64,000 nt of DNA, taken from positions 1 to 64,000 of the forward strand of contig CAZMXS010000017.1 of NCBI GenBank assembly GCA_964570325.1, read 5' to 3'. The notes beneath the pieces were generated by a model that saw only the letters and a list, made by a program, of their open reading frames with translations, was not told the DNA's origin and searched no databases. Positions 9,962 to 19,282 of the stretch are shown here, one piece after another. The stretch's first letter is position 1; each line of letters begins with the position of its first letter. This stretch comes from CAZMXS01 sp964570325. Lineage in GTDB: Bacteria; Verrucomicrobiota; Kiritimatiellia; CAIQIC01; CAZMXS01. Position numbers and translations under genes: made by a program.

Positions 9962-10255
9962 CTAATCGCCATCCCGGCGTTTATCAATTGCCAGCGGATC
10001 CCGAATATAGGCTTTCTGGCAGGCGGGGCAAAGATCGAACTGGTATTCCACATACACATCCCGCATCAATTCGGCTTCGCTCAGCCCGCGGCATTGCTCC
10101 AGCACCTGCCGCAATTCGCTGGCATAATCGCGCTCCAATTCGTCAAACGTGATGTTCAGCGGATCGTAGGCCGCGAACACCTGGATTTTGGCCGTGTAGC
10201 GCAACTGTCCCTCCTCAATCGGCTGGCCACACCGGTCGCAGACCCGCGCGATCAT
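9962..10255 (-). CDS. Small CxxC zinc-ribbon-like protein
   Basis: 97 residues with two cysteine pairs, CDRCGQ near the N terminus and CPACQK near the C terminus, separated by a charged helical region. This is consistent with one zinc site formed by the two ends. No catalytic motif is visible and I do not recognise a family. Its ATG overlaps the TGA of the upstream Mut7-C gene (ATGA), so the two are translationally coupled, suggesting a shared role in RNA handling. The start was chosen from this overlap. Confidence 0.7.
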   Translation of the reverse strand: MIARVCDRCGQPIEEGQLRYTAKIQVFAAYDPLNITFDELERDYASELRQVLEQCRGLSEAELMRDVYVEYQFDLCPACQKAYIRDPLAIDKRRDGD

Positions 10256-10758
10256 CGCGCCGACCCCGCTTGTTGTTCCGGCCGATCGCTGATATCCGCC
10301 ACCCCCAGCTTCCGGCAGGTGTTGCGCACATGGCTGCCCTTCCAAAACACGGTGCCGCAGCCGGGGCAGGTAAAAAACGCGGCATGGCGCGCGTAGACAT
10401 TCGGATGCACGCGCTCCCGGATGGCGGACTTCTCCGCCACTGGCGCCAGCGGCAGATTGCATTTGATACATTGAGTGAACAGCCCGCTTTCAAGATTCAA
10501 GCCGAAAGCCCGTGCCACCTCAAACAACTGCTCGCGGGGGTCGGTGCTGCGAACAATCCACAACGCTTGCGGACGCGGGTAGCGATCATCCAGGTGACCG
10601 TTTCGCGTGAGGAAGACGCGGCCTTCCCGATTGGCCAGGCTAATCAGCTCGTGGGTGCGGATGGTAGAATCCCAAACGGCGTCCTGTCCGGTAATACGCA
10701 GATACTTGCCCAACTTGACCAGCATGTGGTCCACAACAAAACGCCGGATCGCCTTCAT
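10252..10758 (-). CDS. Mut7-C RNase domain protein
   Basis: 168 residues of the Mut7-C (DUF82) family, a PIN-like fold predicted to be an RNase. The N-terminal half carries FVVDHMLVKLGKYLRITG, where the Asp is a typical first acidic residue, and VFLTRNG. The C-terminal half is a zinc ribbon (CIKC and CPGCG). These bacterial proteins are predicted ribonucleases; the biological substrate is unknown. The start at 10758 begins exactly at the family's conserved N terminus. Coupled by a 4-base overlap to the small CxxC protein. Confidence 0.82.
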   Translation of the reverse strand: MKAIRRFVVDHMLVKLGKYLRITGQDAVWDSTIRTHELISLANREGRVFLTRNGHLDDRYPRPQALWIVRSTDPREQLFEVARAFGLNLESGLFTQCIKCNLPLAPVAEKSAIRERVHPNVYARHAAFFTCPGCGTVFWKGSHVRNTCRKLGVADISDRPEQQAGSAR

Positions 10759-10785
10759 CACTACCCCACCCCGCCGCAAAACAAA

Positions 10786-10812
10786 CGGCCGCCGTCTGCG
10801 ATACGGCGGCCG
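10786..10812 (-). terminator. Rho-independent terminator of the beta-helix gene
   Basis: A perfect 10-bp GC-rich stem (CGGCCGCCGT / ACGGCGGCCG) with a 7-base loop. Read on the minus strand it is followed at once by TTTGTTTT. It lies 22 bases past the stop codon of the minus-strand beta-helix gene, so it should end that transcript before the Mut7-C genes. Confidence 0.85.
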
Positions 10813-10834
10813 CCTGCACCACTCCGGTCAGCCA

Positions 10835-12070
10835 TCAATTCCGTTCCATGACCAGCTTGATGGAAGTATGGCCTACGTCGTTGATCTTGACGATCTGGCG
10901 GTCGCCGTTCTGCACAATCTCAGCCGGATAATTCAGCTCCGCGACTTTCCAACCGGCCAGCGTAACGATCTGAATGCGCGAGAAATTCGTATCGCGCTGG
11001 AAGACCAGCCGCCCATCCGGGGCGTAATAATACGAACCCGGATGGACATAAAGATTGTCGAGGACATAGCGATCAAGGCCCTGGGCCTTGATCTCGCTGT
11101 TGATCACGGCCACAGCCGGCCGCTCGTTGTTCGGCCGAACATATTCCGCATTAAGCCGGGCGGTGGTCAACCCGTCGTAGGCGTCATATTCGGCAATGAC
11201 TGTATCTTTCGTCGCCGACGCCACGGTAAAGGTCGCCCACGGGAACAGCGTCGTGACCAGGAACTGGCCGATGGGATGATTCAGATCGTAGATCACGATC
11301 GGATGCATCGCCACAGCCGCCTCGCGAACTGCGCCCAACAAGCCCTTGTAGGACTCCAACGAGCCGCCCCTGGGCAAGTTGATCCGCGCCAAATCCACAG
11401 CGGCAACGCGGTCGTCCGCACCGAACGCCTGGCCGCGAATGTTCTCGCCATTGCCGTCGAAAATATTCCCCCGCAGCACCACTTCAGCGCCGCCGTCCAC
11501 CAGAATGGCCAGCGTGTTGAACGCGAAAACGTTGTCCGCAACTGTTGGAATATAGTTAAGCGTAGCCCGGATTCCGACGGCATTGCTGACGATTACGTTG
11601 TTGCCTATGTACGGGTTGGCCGAGATGCAACCGATGCCGTTGCCCTGACCTTTGCCGTCAACCCAATTGTTGGCGATCGCCGCCGCGCCATGGTTGACCA
11701 GAATGCCGAAAAGCGTGTAATCCGTGATCACACATTCAAACACGCCGATAAATCGGCCGTCGTTATCCACAGCCGTGCGCCCGTTGCGAATCGTGAAGCC
11801 AATCAGGGCCGCGTCCGCGGCGCCCTTGATAACTGTTTCGGCGCCCGCGCCATCAATCACCGTGCTTTCCGCGCCTGCGCCCTTCAATATCACACCGTTC
11901 TTGAGCGTCAGCGCGCCGACATAGGCGCCGGCCGGAACTTCCACAACATCACCGGGCGCCGCGGCGTCAATCGCCGCCTGAATAGGATTGACCGGCGGCG
12001 GGGTCTGGGCCAGAGCCGGCCAGACCGCCACCAAGAACAACGCGCAAATCATCGCCATCTTTTTTATCAT
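10835..12070 (-). CDS. Secreted right-handed parallel beta-helix protein
   Basis: 411 residues with a signal peptide (about 1-22, ending ALAQ). The central part, roughly 30-250, reads as a right-handed parallel beta-helix: IQAAIDAAAPGDVVEVPAG opens the fold, followed by repeated N-x-I/V-x-x-N and G-I turns as in pectate-lyase-like and NosD-type proteins. The C-terminal part of about 150 residues is distinct. AGGAGG upstream fixes the start. No polysaccharide-lyase catalytic site can be claimed, so the role is an exported carbohydrate-binding or surface protein by fold only. Confidence 0.8.
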   Translation of the reverse strand: MIKKMAMICALFLVAVWPALAQTPPPVNPIQAAIDAAAPGDVVEVPAGAYVGALTLKNGVILKGAGAESTVIDGAGAETVIKGAADAALIGFTIRNGRTAVDNDGRFIGVFECVITDYTLFGILVNHGAAAIANNWVDGKGQGNGIGCISANPYIGNNVIVSNAVGIRATLNYIPTVADNVFAFNTLAILVDGGAEVVLRGNIFDGNGENIRGQAFGADDRVAAVDLARINLPRGGSLESYKGLLGAVREAAVAMHPIVIYDLNHPIGQFLVTTLFPWATFTVASATKDTVIAEYDAYDGLTTARLNAEYVRPNNERPAVAVINSEIKAQGLDRYVLDNLYVHPGSYYYAPDGRLVFQRDTNFSRIQIVTLAGWKVAELNYPAEIVQNGDRQIVKINDVGHTSIKLVMERN

Positions 12071-12158
12071 TTTTGTTCCTCCTGAACCTCGGACATTGTT
12101 ATGCCGCATGTCTGTATATTAAGGCGGGTGGGCAAGACTGTCAAAATGTTTTGGCCAA

Positions 12159-13055
12159 TCACGGCAAGATGGCCGGCAATTGGGCCCAGTCGGTCATAAT
12201 TGCATCCGGTTCGGCCGGATCGAAACCGGGCAGGTCCGCGCGACAGGCGCCAGGATCAATCGCGCACAGGATGGTCCGGCAACCCTGCCGGCGGGCCGGG
12301 CGAATATCGTTAAGCGGATCATTGCCGATCACCACGACCTGGGGCGCCGCGATCCCGCGCGCCGCCAAATCGTCCAAGGCCATCCGCAAAAGGCCCGGTG
12401 TCGGTTTTGCCATCTTGTGCTGGTACGACCAGATGCACAGGCTGGGATCAAACCCCAGTTCATCCAGTTCCCCGCCAAACAGCACCGCTATCTGGATAGC
12501 GGTGTAAAATTGCGCATTCGAAATCAATCCCAGCAAGCGGCCGGACGACTTGCCATATCGCAGCGCGTCCCGCGCGCCCGGCGCCGGCCAAACCGGATTG
12601 GCGCGGCACTCATATTCGATGGCCAGCCGTTTTAAGGTCCATTCATCCGCCGGCCCATCCGCCAAACCGGCGCGGACCAATTCCGCGGCGACCGCCCGCC
12701 AGATTGCCACAATGTCCACCTCCGGCCGCTCGATCCCGCGCGCTCGACCCGCGGCATGTTCGGCGGCAATTGCCTCGCGAAACAACAGCACCGCCTGGCG
12801 TGCGGCCTGCGAATTCAGCAGGCGGAAACCGGCGCCGGCCAGTGCGGCGCCCATATAGGCCGCGTCCAGTTCCAACGCCAACGGTTCGCGTTCCGCGCGG
12901 CCGTTCAGAAAGACCGTGCCATAGATGTCAAACAGCACGGCGCGCACTCCGGCCAATGGACCGATGCGCGGCGGGATGACGGACGGCCCCAGTTTCAACG
13001 GCCGGCACAGCGCCTTGATCCGCGCCCGCAGTTCAATCTGTTCCGCTTCTTCCAC
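12159..13055 (-). CDS. HAD-superfamily hydrolase in the glucosylglycerate operon
   Basis: 298 residues of the HAD fold. Motif I is VLFDIYGTV (nucleophile Asp43), motif II is LISNA, the motif III Lys is in QHKMAKPTPG, and motif IV is VIGNDPLNDI. The residue two after the nucleophile is Tyr rather than the Asp usual in phosphatases; that is the haloacid-dehalogenase pattern. The GTG start lies one base after the stop of the upstream glycosyltransferase, so the two are coupled. In context the likely job is removing phosphate from glucosyl-3-phosphoglycerate (a GpgP role), but this is inference from position; the Tyr makes it less certain. Confidence 0.75.
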   Translation of the reverse strand: MEEAEQIELRARIKALCRPLKLGPSVIPPRIGPLAGVRAVLFDIYGTVFLNGRAEREPLALELDAAYMGAALAGAGFRLLNSQAARQAVLLFREAIAAEHAAGRARGIERPEVDIVAIWRAVAAELVRAGLADGPADEWTLKRLAIEYECRANPVWPAPGARDALRYGKSSGRLLGLISNAQFYTAIQIAVLFGGELDELGFDPSLCIWSYQHKMAKPTPGLLRMALDDLAARGIAAPQVVVIGNDPLNDIRPARRQGCRTILCAIDPGACRADLPGFDPAEPDAIMTDWAQLPAILP

Positions 13056-13056
13056 T

Positions 13057-14502
13057 TCAGGTCCGCAATAAATTAAAACGTTCGGGCGCCAGGAACCGAT
13101 CGAGCAACAACTGGCTGTCGAGCGCGGTCAGCGCGCCCGGCTCCGTCCGCGCCAGCCGCTGATAAATGCGCCACAAATGGTCGCCATAATGAGCCAGGCT
13201 GAAATGGCGCCGCACCGCGGCGGCATTGCGGCGAATCGTCGCCGCGGAAACCTTTTCCGGCGCCAGCGCCGGCGGCGCGACGCACGCGCGCGCTCGCCGG
13301 CTGGCGACCACCCGCGCGATGACCGCCGCCTGCCTGGTTTCATCGAGCCTGCCGAAATCCACTCGCGCGCCGCGAATCATGGCGGCCATGGCGGCATCCA
13401 CATCCGCGTCCCGCAACCGGCGCCCATAAGCCGCATACGACTGTTCCATTGCCGCCGCGAGCGTCGCGCGCAGATCCTTCCTCCCGATCCAGCGCAACGG
13501 AACCAGCAACTGTTCATAAAGCGCCGGGAACTCCAACCCCATCGCCTTCATGTCGGCGGTGATTTCCGGCAGATCGCGACCGACCAGGGGTCGGCCGCAA
13601 AGCCACGGTTCCAAAAAGGCCAGGCCAAAACCCTCCGCCACGCTGGTGGTCACGACCGCCCACGCGCCGCGCATCATCGCGCGCGGATCGGCCTCCGCCC
13701 GCAACCCGGCCTCAAACTCGACCGGCAACCGCAACCGCCGCGCCAACGCCCGCCAGGCCCGGTAGCGCCGCCGATCCGCCGGCTGAGTCGGGGCCAGCGT
13801 CACCACAAACCGATCCTCGCGCGGCGCGAGCGCCGCCCAGAGCAGGAATTCGCCCAGATTCTTGCGCCGGATCGCGCGCGTGGGGTAAAGCCAGGTCCGC
13901 CCGGAGCCCGGTCGCGCGGACAATCCGGCAGCCGCTGTTTCAGCAATCACCGGGTTCGGCAACAGATGGGCGCGCCCCACCGGCAGACCGGCGGCCATCA
14001 GGCAGGCGCGATCGCGGCTGTTCAGCACGGCATAGTGCACATGCGCGCCGGAAGGATAAGCCCGCGCGGCGCCGGCCGGACCGGCCGCACCGCATAGCCG
14101 GCGATAGTTGGCGGGCCGGCCGTCCTCCGCAAAATCGTGGATTTGCAGCAACAGGCGCCGGCCCTCGGCGGCCAAACGGGCAACCGCGTCCGCCAGCGCC
14201 GGATGCTTGCCCAGGGCGTGATTGTGGAAATGCCACACGTCCGGGTCGGCGCCCAGCGCGCGCCGCGCGGCCTGCCGCAAGCGCGCGGCCAGTTGCGTCC
14301 CATCCACCCGCGGCGCGCCCCGCGTATAATCCAGTCCCAATACACCGCACACCGGCCAGTCCGACGCGCCCGCCTTCCCTACCAACACCGCCAGACGCGC
14401 GGCGCGGCCGGCCAAAGACTCCACCGCGCGCCGGATGACGGTGGTCACGCCGCCGGGTCGCAGATGATAATGCACGACGGCGACGCGCAACGGCGGGTTC
14501 AT
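13057..14502 (-). CDS. Glycosyltransferase, GT4-like
   Basis: 481 residues with GT-B fold features. The N-terminal RVAVVHYHLRPGGV strand is typical of GT4 enzymes, and the C-terminal nucleotide-sugar site reads SVAEGFGLAFLEPWLCGRPLVG, carrying the E-x7-E motif. A C-terminal extension of about 120 residues is Arg- and Ala-rich with no known domain. The ATG overlaps the TGA of gpgS (ATGA), so synthesis is coupled. It could transfer a second sugar to glucosylglycerate or its phosphate; donor and acceptor are not determined. It is distinct from the second GT4-like enzyme at 17978. Confidence 0.8.
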   Translation of the reverse strand: MNPPLRVAVVHYHLRPGGVTTVIRRAVESLAGRAARLAVLVGKAGASDWPVCGVLGLDYTRGAPRVDGTQLAARLRQAARRALGADPDVWHFHNHALGKHPALADAVARLAAEGRRLLLQIHDFAEDGRPANYRRLCGAAGPAGAARAYPSGAHVHYAVLNSRDRACLMAAGLPVGRAHLLPNPVIAETAAAGLSARPGSGRTWLYPTRAIRRKNLGEFLLWAALAPREDRFVVTLAPTQPADRRRYRAWRALARRLRLPVEFEAGLRAEADPRAMMRGAWAVVTTSVAEGFGLAFLEPWLCGRPLVGRDLPEITADMKAMGLEFPALYEQLLVPLRWIGRKDLRATLAAAMEQSYAAYGRRLRDADVDAAMAAMIRGARVDFGRLDETRQAAVIARVVASRRARACVAPPALAPEKVSAATIRRNAAAVRRHFSLAHYGDHLWRIYQRLARTEPGALTALDSQLLLDRFLAPERFNLLRT

Positions 14503-15542
14503 GGCCGGCGTCCGACTTTTTGCTGGTAGGCCGGAATCTCAATCATGGGCGGCCGTTCGTCCTCGCGAATCTCGGTCTCGATCTGTTCGTAGCGGTTGTT
14601 GATGTTCTGAAACTGGCGCATGACCGATTGCAGGGCCGGCATGGCCTTGACGTACTCATAGCGCTCCAACCGCCGGGAAAACGTCTGCATAATGCCGAAC
14701 GCCATCCGGCCCAGCGCCTGAATATCCTGGTTGCGGTGGACCCGCTGGTCCAGGTCCGTTTGGGCGAAGGCCGAAAGCCCCCACAAGTGGTAGATATCCA
14801 GCAAGTGCGCGGTCTCGACGCCATAACCGACCGGGAATGGGATGACCTCCAGCGCCTCGCGGCGCGCGGCGTACTCGCCGGAGAGCGGCTGGATGAAGGC
14901 GGTCAGTTCCGGGAAGTAAAGCGAAAACATCGGCCGCACCAGGACTTCCGTCACGCGCCCGCCACCCGATACGCGCTGTCCCTGCGGCAACCGCAGCGGC
15001 CGGTCGTAAAAAGCCTTCACGTAGCGCACCTCGGGCTGCTCGATCAGCGGGCCGACCAGGCCGGTGACAAAATGCGGCCGGATATTGGCAATATCGGCGT
15101 CAATGAAGACCAGAATATCGCCGCGCAACTGGTACACCGCCTTCCACAGATTCTCGCCCTTGCCCTTGCGCGCGCCGGTTTCGGGCAGGATTTCAGAGGC
15201 CAGGTACACATCGGCGCCGAATCCCGCCGCCATTTCACGGGTACGGTCGGTGGAGCCCGAATCCATCACGGCAATCTCGTCCAACAAGGGATAGCGGGTC
15301 ATCAGTTCCGACTTGAGCAGGATAATTTCCTTGCCGATGGTCTTTTCCTCATTTAACGCCGGCAGGCAAAGAGAGATTTTAAGGCTCTGGCGTTGCTTGG
15401 CGGCCACCAGCTTGCCGATATCGGCGAAATGCGAATGGTGAAATGTGCGTTCCCGCAGCCATGCGGCAATCCGCTCGCTGGACGCCCGCGGCGGCGGGTT
15501 GCGCGGCGGCTCCTTGCGCTGGATCCAGCTCGGCCATTTCAT
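14499..15542 (-). CDS. gpgS: Glucosyl-3-phosphoglycerate synthase
   Basis: 347 residues matching GpgS (GT81), which transfers glucose from an NDP-glucose to 3-phosphoglycerate. Visible signatures are LCLPALNEEKTIGKE, the MDSGSTDRT loop, GKGENLWKA, the DADIANI metal-binding motif and QPLSGEYAARR in the acceptor region. It overlaps both neighbours by four bases (M20-like upstream, glycosyltransferase downstream), which places it in the middle of a tightly coupled operon for a compatible solute. Length is normal for the family. Confidence 0.92.
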   Translation of the reverse strand: MKWPSWIQRKEPPRNPPPRASSERIAAWLRERTFHHSHFADIGKLVAAKQRQSLKISLCLPALNEEKTIGKEIILLKSELMTRYPLLDEIAVMDSGSTDRTREMAAGFGADVYLASEILPETGARKGKGENLWKAVYQLRGDILVFIDADIANIRPHFVTGLVGPLIEQPEVRYVKAFYDRPLRLPQGQRVSGGGRVTEVLVRPMFSLYFPELTAFIQPLSGEYAARREALEVIPFPVGYGVETAHLLDIYHLWGLSAFAQTDLDQRVHRNQDIQALGRMAFGIMQTFSRRLERYEYVKAMPALQSVMRQFQNINNRYEQIETEIREDERPPMIEIPAYQQKVGRRP

Positions 15543-16705
15543 GGCGTATCTTCCTCATCCATGGCCAGCAGCAGGCCGACTAATTGCGCCAGACCGGCCG
15601 GGATGGGCCCCAGTTCGACGGATTCGTCAATTTCGTCGAGTTCGTGGCGGCGTTCGCCGCGGCTGATCCCCAACGTCAACGCAGGGATCTGCGCATCCCG
15701 CATGGCCGCCATCTGGGACGTAGTCGGATAGAGCATCGGTTGCAGTCCCAGCGCTTGCAGAATCGCGCGGCCGCTGCGCACCAGCGGATGGGCAATATCC
15801 ATGCCGCCCGGCGCGCGCTGCGCCAGGATGTCCAGCGTGATGCGTTTGCCGGTTTGCGCCGACAACTCTTCGACAATATCATCAATCTGTTCCCGAATCT
15901 GCTGCAGCGTCTCCAGGGCCTCGCTGCGCACCTCGAATCCCAGCCGGGTCTCGCGCGCGATATTGTTGTGCGCGATGCCGCCATGGATCGTGCCCATCAC
16001 CAGGCTGGTCAACGGACGCTGCGGGAGGGGGATGCGGCTGATCCGGTTGATCACCTCGCCCATCGGAATGATCGTGCCGGTTGAACCGTACTGGGCCCAA
16101 TCGTAGTCATCGGGCAGGCGGCAGACAATCTCGCCGCGCAGCATCCCAATGCATTGATAATTCAGGCGTCCCAACTGCACACTCTCCAGGCAAAGCCCGG
16201 CGCGAAATGCCGTGCCGCTGTTGGCCAGGAAAAAGCGCAGGCCATCCAGGTTGCCGCGCCCCAACGCCCGCGTGCTGGCCAGCAGGACCAGATTTGACCG
16301 CAGCCGGATTTGCAGCCGCTCGAGCAGCGCCGGCAAGGTGGTCAGCGCGGCCAAGGCGAGGCAGTTATCGCCCACAAATGGCCCGATCAGGCGATCCGCG
16401 GCCACCTCGATAACCTGGTCGCGCTCGGCCGCCACGATCGTATCGGCATGCGCCGCCACCAGCAGGTTACGCCGGCCTTCGGCGCCCGGGAGCACCGCCG
16501 AGCCATTGCCTTTCTCGTCCAGCGCGCATGCCTGCAGTCCATATTCGGCGAACCGGTTGCCGATGAAGCGGATTCGCTCCTGTTCGCCGAACGTGGGCGA
16601 AAGAATCTCGCCGATCATCACGACATCGGCCAGCAGCAAATCCCGCATGCCCTCGGCGCCCGCCACCAGGCGCGGCAGTTCTTTGATAATCTGCTCCGTC
16701 TTCAT
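15539..16705 (-). CDS. M20-peptidase-like protein lacking the catalytic Glu pair
   Basis: 388 residues with the M20/M28-like co-catalytic metallopeptidase layout. The metal ligands AAHADTI and the bridging Asp in GPFVGDNCLALAAL are present, as is a C-terminal His in RRHELDEIDES. The segment that normally carries the Glu-Glu pair (as in S-T-R-E-E) reads STRALGRGN here, so the general-base Glu is missing. It is the first gene of the solute operon and overlaps gpgS by ATGA. Either it is a non-peptidase binding protein or it uses another base. Role in solute metabolism is unknown. Confidence 0.75.
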   Translation of the reverse strand: MKTEQIIKELPRLVAGAEGMRDLLLADVVMIGEILSPTFGEQERIRFIGNRFAEYGLQACALDEKGNGSAVLPGAEGRRNLLVAAHADTIVAAERDQVIEVAADRLIGPFVGDNCLALAALTTLPALLERLQIRLRSNLVLLASTRALGRGNLDGLRFFLANSGTAFRAGLCLESVQLGRLNYQCIGMLRGEIVCRLPDDYDWAQYGSTGTIIPMGEVINRISRIPLPQRPLTSLVMGTIHGGIAHNNIARETRLGFEVRSEALETLQQIREQIDDIVEELSAQTGKRITLDILAQRAPGGMDIAHPLVRSGRAILQALGLQPMLYPTTSQMAAMRDAQIPALTLGISRGERRHELDEIDESVELGPIPAGLAQLVGLLLAMDEEDTP

Positions 16706-16809
16706 TCGCTTTTCCGGCGCGCGCGCACAAACAGTTCGTTTTTTTCTTATCTTCGCGCTTTCCCCTTGTCGAGCCTTTGTGCCAATAATTTTAGCGAGGA
16801 TCGCGTATA

Positions 16810-17952
16810 TTGAAAATTGTTCTGGCCTGGGCCTCTTTCAAAGGCAGCCTGACCGCGCCGGCCGCCTGCGCGGTGGCCGCCACCGCATTGCGGGCGGCGC
16901 GGCCGGAGTGGGAATTGCGCCTCTGCCCGCTGGCGGACGGCGGTGAAGGCACGGCCGAAACGATCCGTGCCGCGCGCGGCGGCGAATCGGTCGCATGCGC
17001 GGTCATGGGCCCCCTGCCCGATCTGACCGTGGACGCCGCCTATGCCTGGTTCCCCGCCAACGGCGACGCCGCCTTGGACATGGCCGCGGCGGCCGGCCTG
17101 CCGCTGGTTCCGCCCGCGCGCCGAAATCCGTTGTTGACCACCACTTACGGTGTCGGCCAGATGATTGGCGATGCCGCGCGGCGCGGGGCGCGACACATTC
17201 TGCTCGGCGCGGGCGGCAGCGCCACCGTGGATGGCGGAATCGGTATGGCCGCCGCGCTCGGCTGGCAGTTTCTGGATGCGCGCGGGCAATCCGCGATCTT
17301 CGGGGGCCGATGTCTCAAACGCATTCGCCGGCTGCTTCCGCCCACAACCTGCGCCTGGCCGCCCATCACGGTCTTATGCGACGCGCGCAATCCGCTACTG
17401 GGGCCCAACGGCGCCGCCCGGGTCTACGGCCCGCAGAAAGGCGCCACCGCCGCGATGGTCGCGGAACTCGAAGCCGGGCTGGAGCATCTGGCTCGCCTGG
17501 TCCGGGCGGAACTGGGCGTGGACCTGGCGGCCCTGCCGGGCGCCGGCGCCGCCGGCGGGCTGGCGGCGGGGGCGCGGGCTTTTCTCGATGCGGATTTGCA
17601 GCCGGGCATTGAAGTCGTCATGCGCGCAACCGGTCTGGCGGCCCTGCTGGACGGCGCCGACTGGATACTGACCGGGGAAGGCACGCTCGACGCGACGTCG
17701 CTAAACGGCAAGGTGTTGACCGGCGTGCTGGAGGCGGCCCGGACGCGCGGGGTCCGGATCGCCGTAATCGCCGGCCGCCGGCGCGCGCCGCCGGCGGCGC
17801 TGCGCTCGGCGGGCATCCACTACACCGCCGCGCTGGCCGAAGAGAGCGAGAACGACGCCGACGCCATGCGCGCGGCCGCGGAGCGCCTGGCCCGGCGGGT
17901 CGGCGAATGGGCGGCAACGATTGGCTCGACAGCCGGTGCATCCGGCGGGTAG
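16810..17952 (+). CDS. glxK: Glycerate kinase, GlxK family
   Basis: 380 residues of the glycerate kinase type 1 family (GlxK/GarK), which phosphorylates D-glycerate, usually to 2-phosphoglycerate. Family blocks are WASFKGSLTA at the N terminus, LADGGEGTAE, GLGGSAT-like LGAGGSATVDGGIGMA, and DWILTGEGTLDATSLNGK near the C terminus. The start is a TTG with GAGG about ten bases upstream. It heads the plus-strand operon, 25 bases before a glycosyltransferase. It would rescue the glycerate freed when glucosylglycerate is phosphorolysed. Confidence 0.88.
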   Translation: MKIVLAWASFKGSLTAPAACAVAATALRAARPEWELRLCPLADGGEGTAETIRAARGGESVACAVMGPLPDLTVDAAYAWFPANGDAALDMAAAAGLPLVPPARRNPLLTTTYGVGQMIGDAARRGARHILLGAGGSATVDGGIGMAAALGWQFLDARGQSAIFGGRCLKRIRRLLPPTTCAWPPITVLCDARNPLLGPNGAARVYGPQKGATAAMVAELEAGLEHLARLVRAELGVDLAALPGAGAAGGLAAGARAFLDADLQPGIEVVMRATGLAALLDGADWILTGEGTLDATSLNGKVLTGVLEAARTRGVRIAVIAGRRRAPPAALRSAGIHYTAALAEESENDADAMRAAAERLARRVGEWAATIGSTAGASGG

Positions 17953-17977
17953 ATAAGCGGGCAACCTCAACGAAATC

Positions 17978-19282
17978 ATGGCCGGCATCAAAAACTGGAA
18001 GAGCGGCAAACTGATCGCCCCGCGGCGCATCGGTTTTGTGTCCACGCGTTTCGCGGGCACCGACGGGGTCTCGCTGGAAAGCGCCAAGTGGGCGCAGGTG
18101 CTGGCGGAGGATCAGCATCAATGCTTCTGGTACGCCGGCCGGCTTGACAAGCCACCCGCGACCAGTTGTTGCGTGCCCGAGGCGTTCTTTACTCATCCTG
18201 AGAACATCTGGATCAGCGAGCGCATCTGGGCGCGCACCGCGCGCGAGCCGCTGGTCACGGAGCGGATCCTGACGATGGCGGCCTACCTGAAGCAGACGCT
18301 TTACGAATTCATCAGCCGCTTTGACCTGCAGGTACTGGTTTTCGAAAACGTGCTCAGCATTCCGATGCACGTGCCGCTCGGCGTCGCGATCGCGCACCTG
18401 TTGGCGGAAACCCACATCCCCGCAATCGCGCACCATCATGATTTCTACTGGGAACGCACGCGCTATTCCGTCAATTGCGTCAACGACCTGCTGGACATGG
18501 CCTTTCCCTCCCGCGACCACGACCTGCAGCACGTGGTGATCAACCAGGCCGCCCAGGAGGAACTGGCCCGCCGCAAGGCCGTGCCCTCGGTGCTGATCCC
18601 CAACGTGCTGGATTTCGAGAACCCGCCTGCGCCGCCGGACGCGTATGCGGCGGACGTCCGCGCGCAGATCGGGCTGGAGCCCGACGACATTATGATCCTC
18701 CAGCCCACGCGCGTCGTGCCGCGCAAGGGCATTGAGCACGCGATTGATCTCGTGCGCCAATTGGGCGACCCGCGCTGCAAGCTGGTGGTTTCGCACGAAG
18801 CCGGCGACGAAGGCCTGGAATATCGCAACATGTTGGCGGAATACGCGCGGCAATCGGGCGTAGACCTGCGGTTTGTCGCCACGCGCGTGGGCGAAACGCG
18901 CCAGCTCGACAGCGAGGGCCAGAAGGTTTACACGCTTTGGGATTTGTATCCGCATGCCGCGCTGGTGACCTACCCCAGCCTCTACGAAGGATTCGGCAAC
19001 GCGTTCCTCGAGGCGGTGTATTTTCGCGTGCCGTTGCTCGCCAATCGCTATGCGATCTTCCACCGCGATATCGAGCCCAAGGGCTTCCGCGGACCGGTTA
19101 TGGACGGCTTCCTGACCCGCCAGGTTGTCGAGGAGGTCCGGCAGTTGCTGGCGGATCCGCGGTTGCGCAAAAAATTGACGGATCATAATTACGAAATTGC
19201 CGCCCGCTATTACAGTTTCAGCGAATTGCGCCGGTGTCTGCGCACCCTGATCATCAACATTGGCAGTCTGTATCCTGTATGA
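17978..19282 (+). CDS. GT4 glycosyltransferase, candidate mannosylglucosylglycerate synthase
   Basis: 434 residues, GT-B fold, GT4 type. It shows RRIGFVSTRFAGTDGVSLE at the N terminus, LQPTRVVPRKGIEHAI in the hinge and TYPSLYEGFGNAFLEAVYF carrying the E-x7-E motif. It lies between glycerate kinase and a GH13 phosphorylase and overlaps the latter by ATGA. Mannosylglucosylglycerate synthases of this broad type are known from Petrotoga and Rhodopirellula, and a GpgS is encoded divergently next door. The sugar donor is therefore likely GDP-mannose or UDP-glucose acting on glucosylglycerate; the sequence alone does not decide. Confidence 0.82.
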   Translation: MAGIKNWKSGKLIAPRRIGFVSTRFAGTDGVSLESAKWAQVLAEDQHQCFWYAGRLDKPPATSCCVPEAFFTHPENIWISERIWARTAREPLVTERILTMAAYLKQTLYEFISRFDLQVLVFENVLSIPMHVPLGVAIAHLLAETHIPAIAHHHDFYWERTRYSVNCVNDLLDMAFPSRDHDLQHVVINQAAQEELARRKAVPSVLIPNVLDFENPPAPPDAYAADVRAQIGLEPDDIMILQPTRVVPRKGIEHAIDLVRQLGDPRCKLVVSHEAGDEGLEYRNMLAEYARQSGVDLRFVATRVGETRQLDSEGQKVYTLWDLYPHAALVTYPSLYEGFGNAFLEAVYFRVPLLANRYAIFHRDIEPKGFRGPVMDGFLTRQVVEEVRQLLADPRLRKKLTDHNYEIAARYYSFSELRRCLRTLIINIGSLYPV

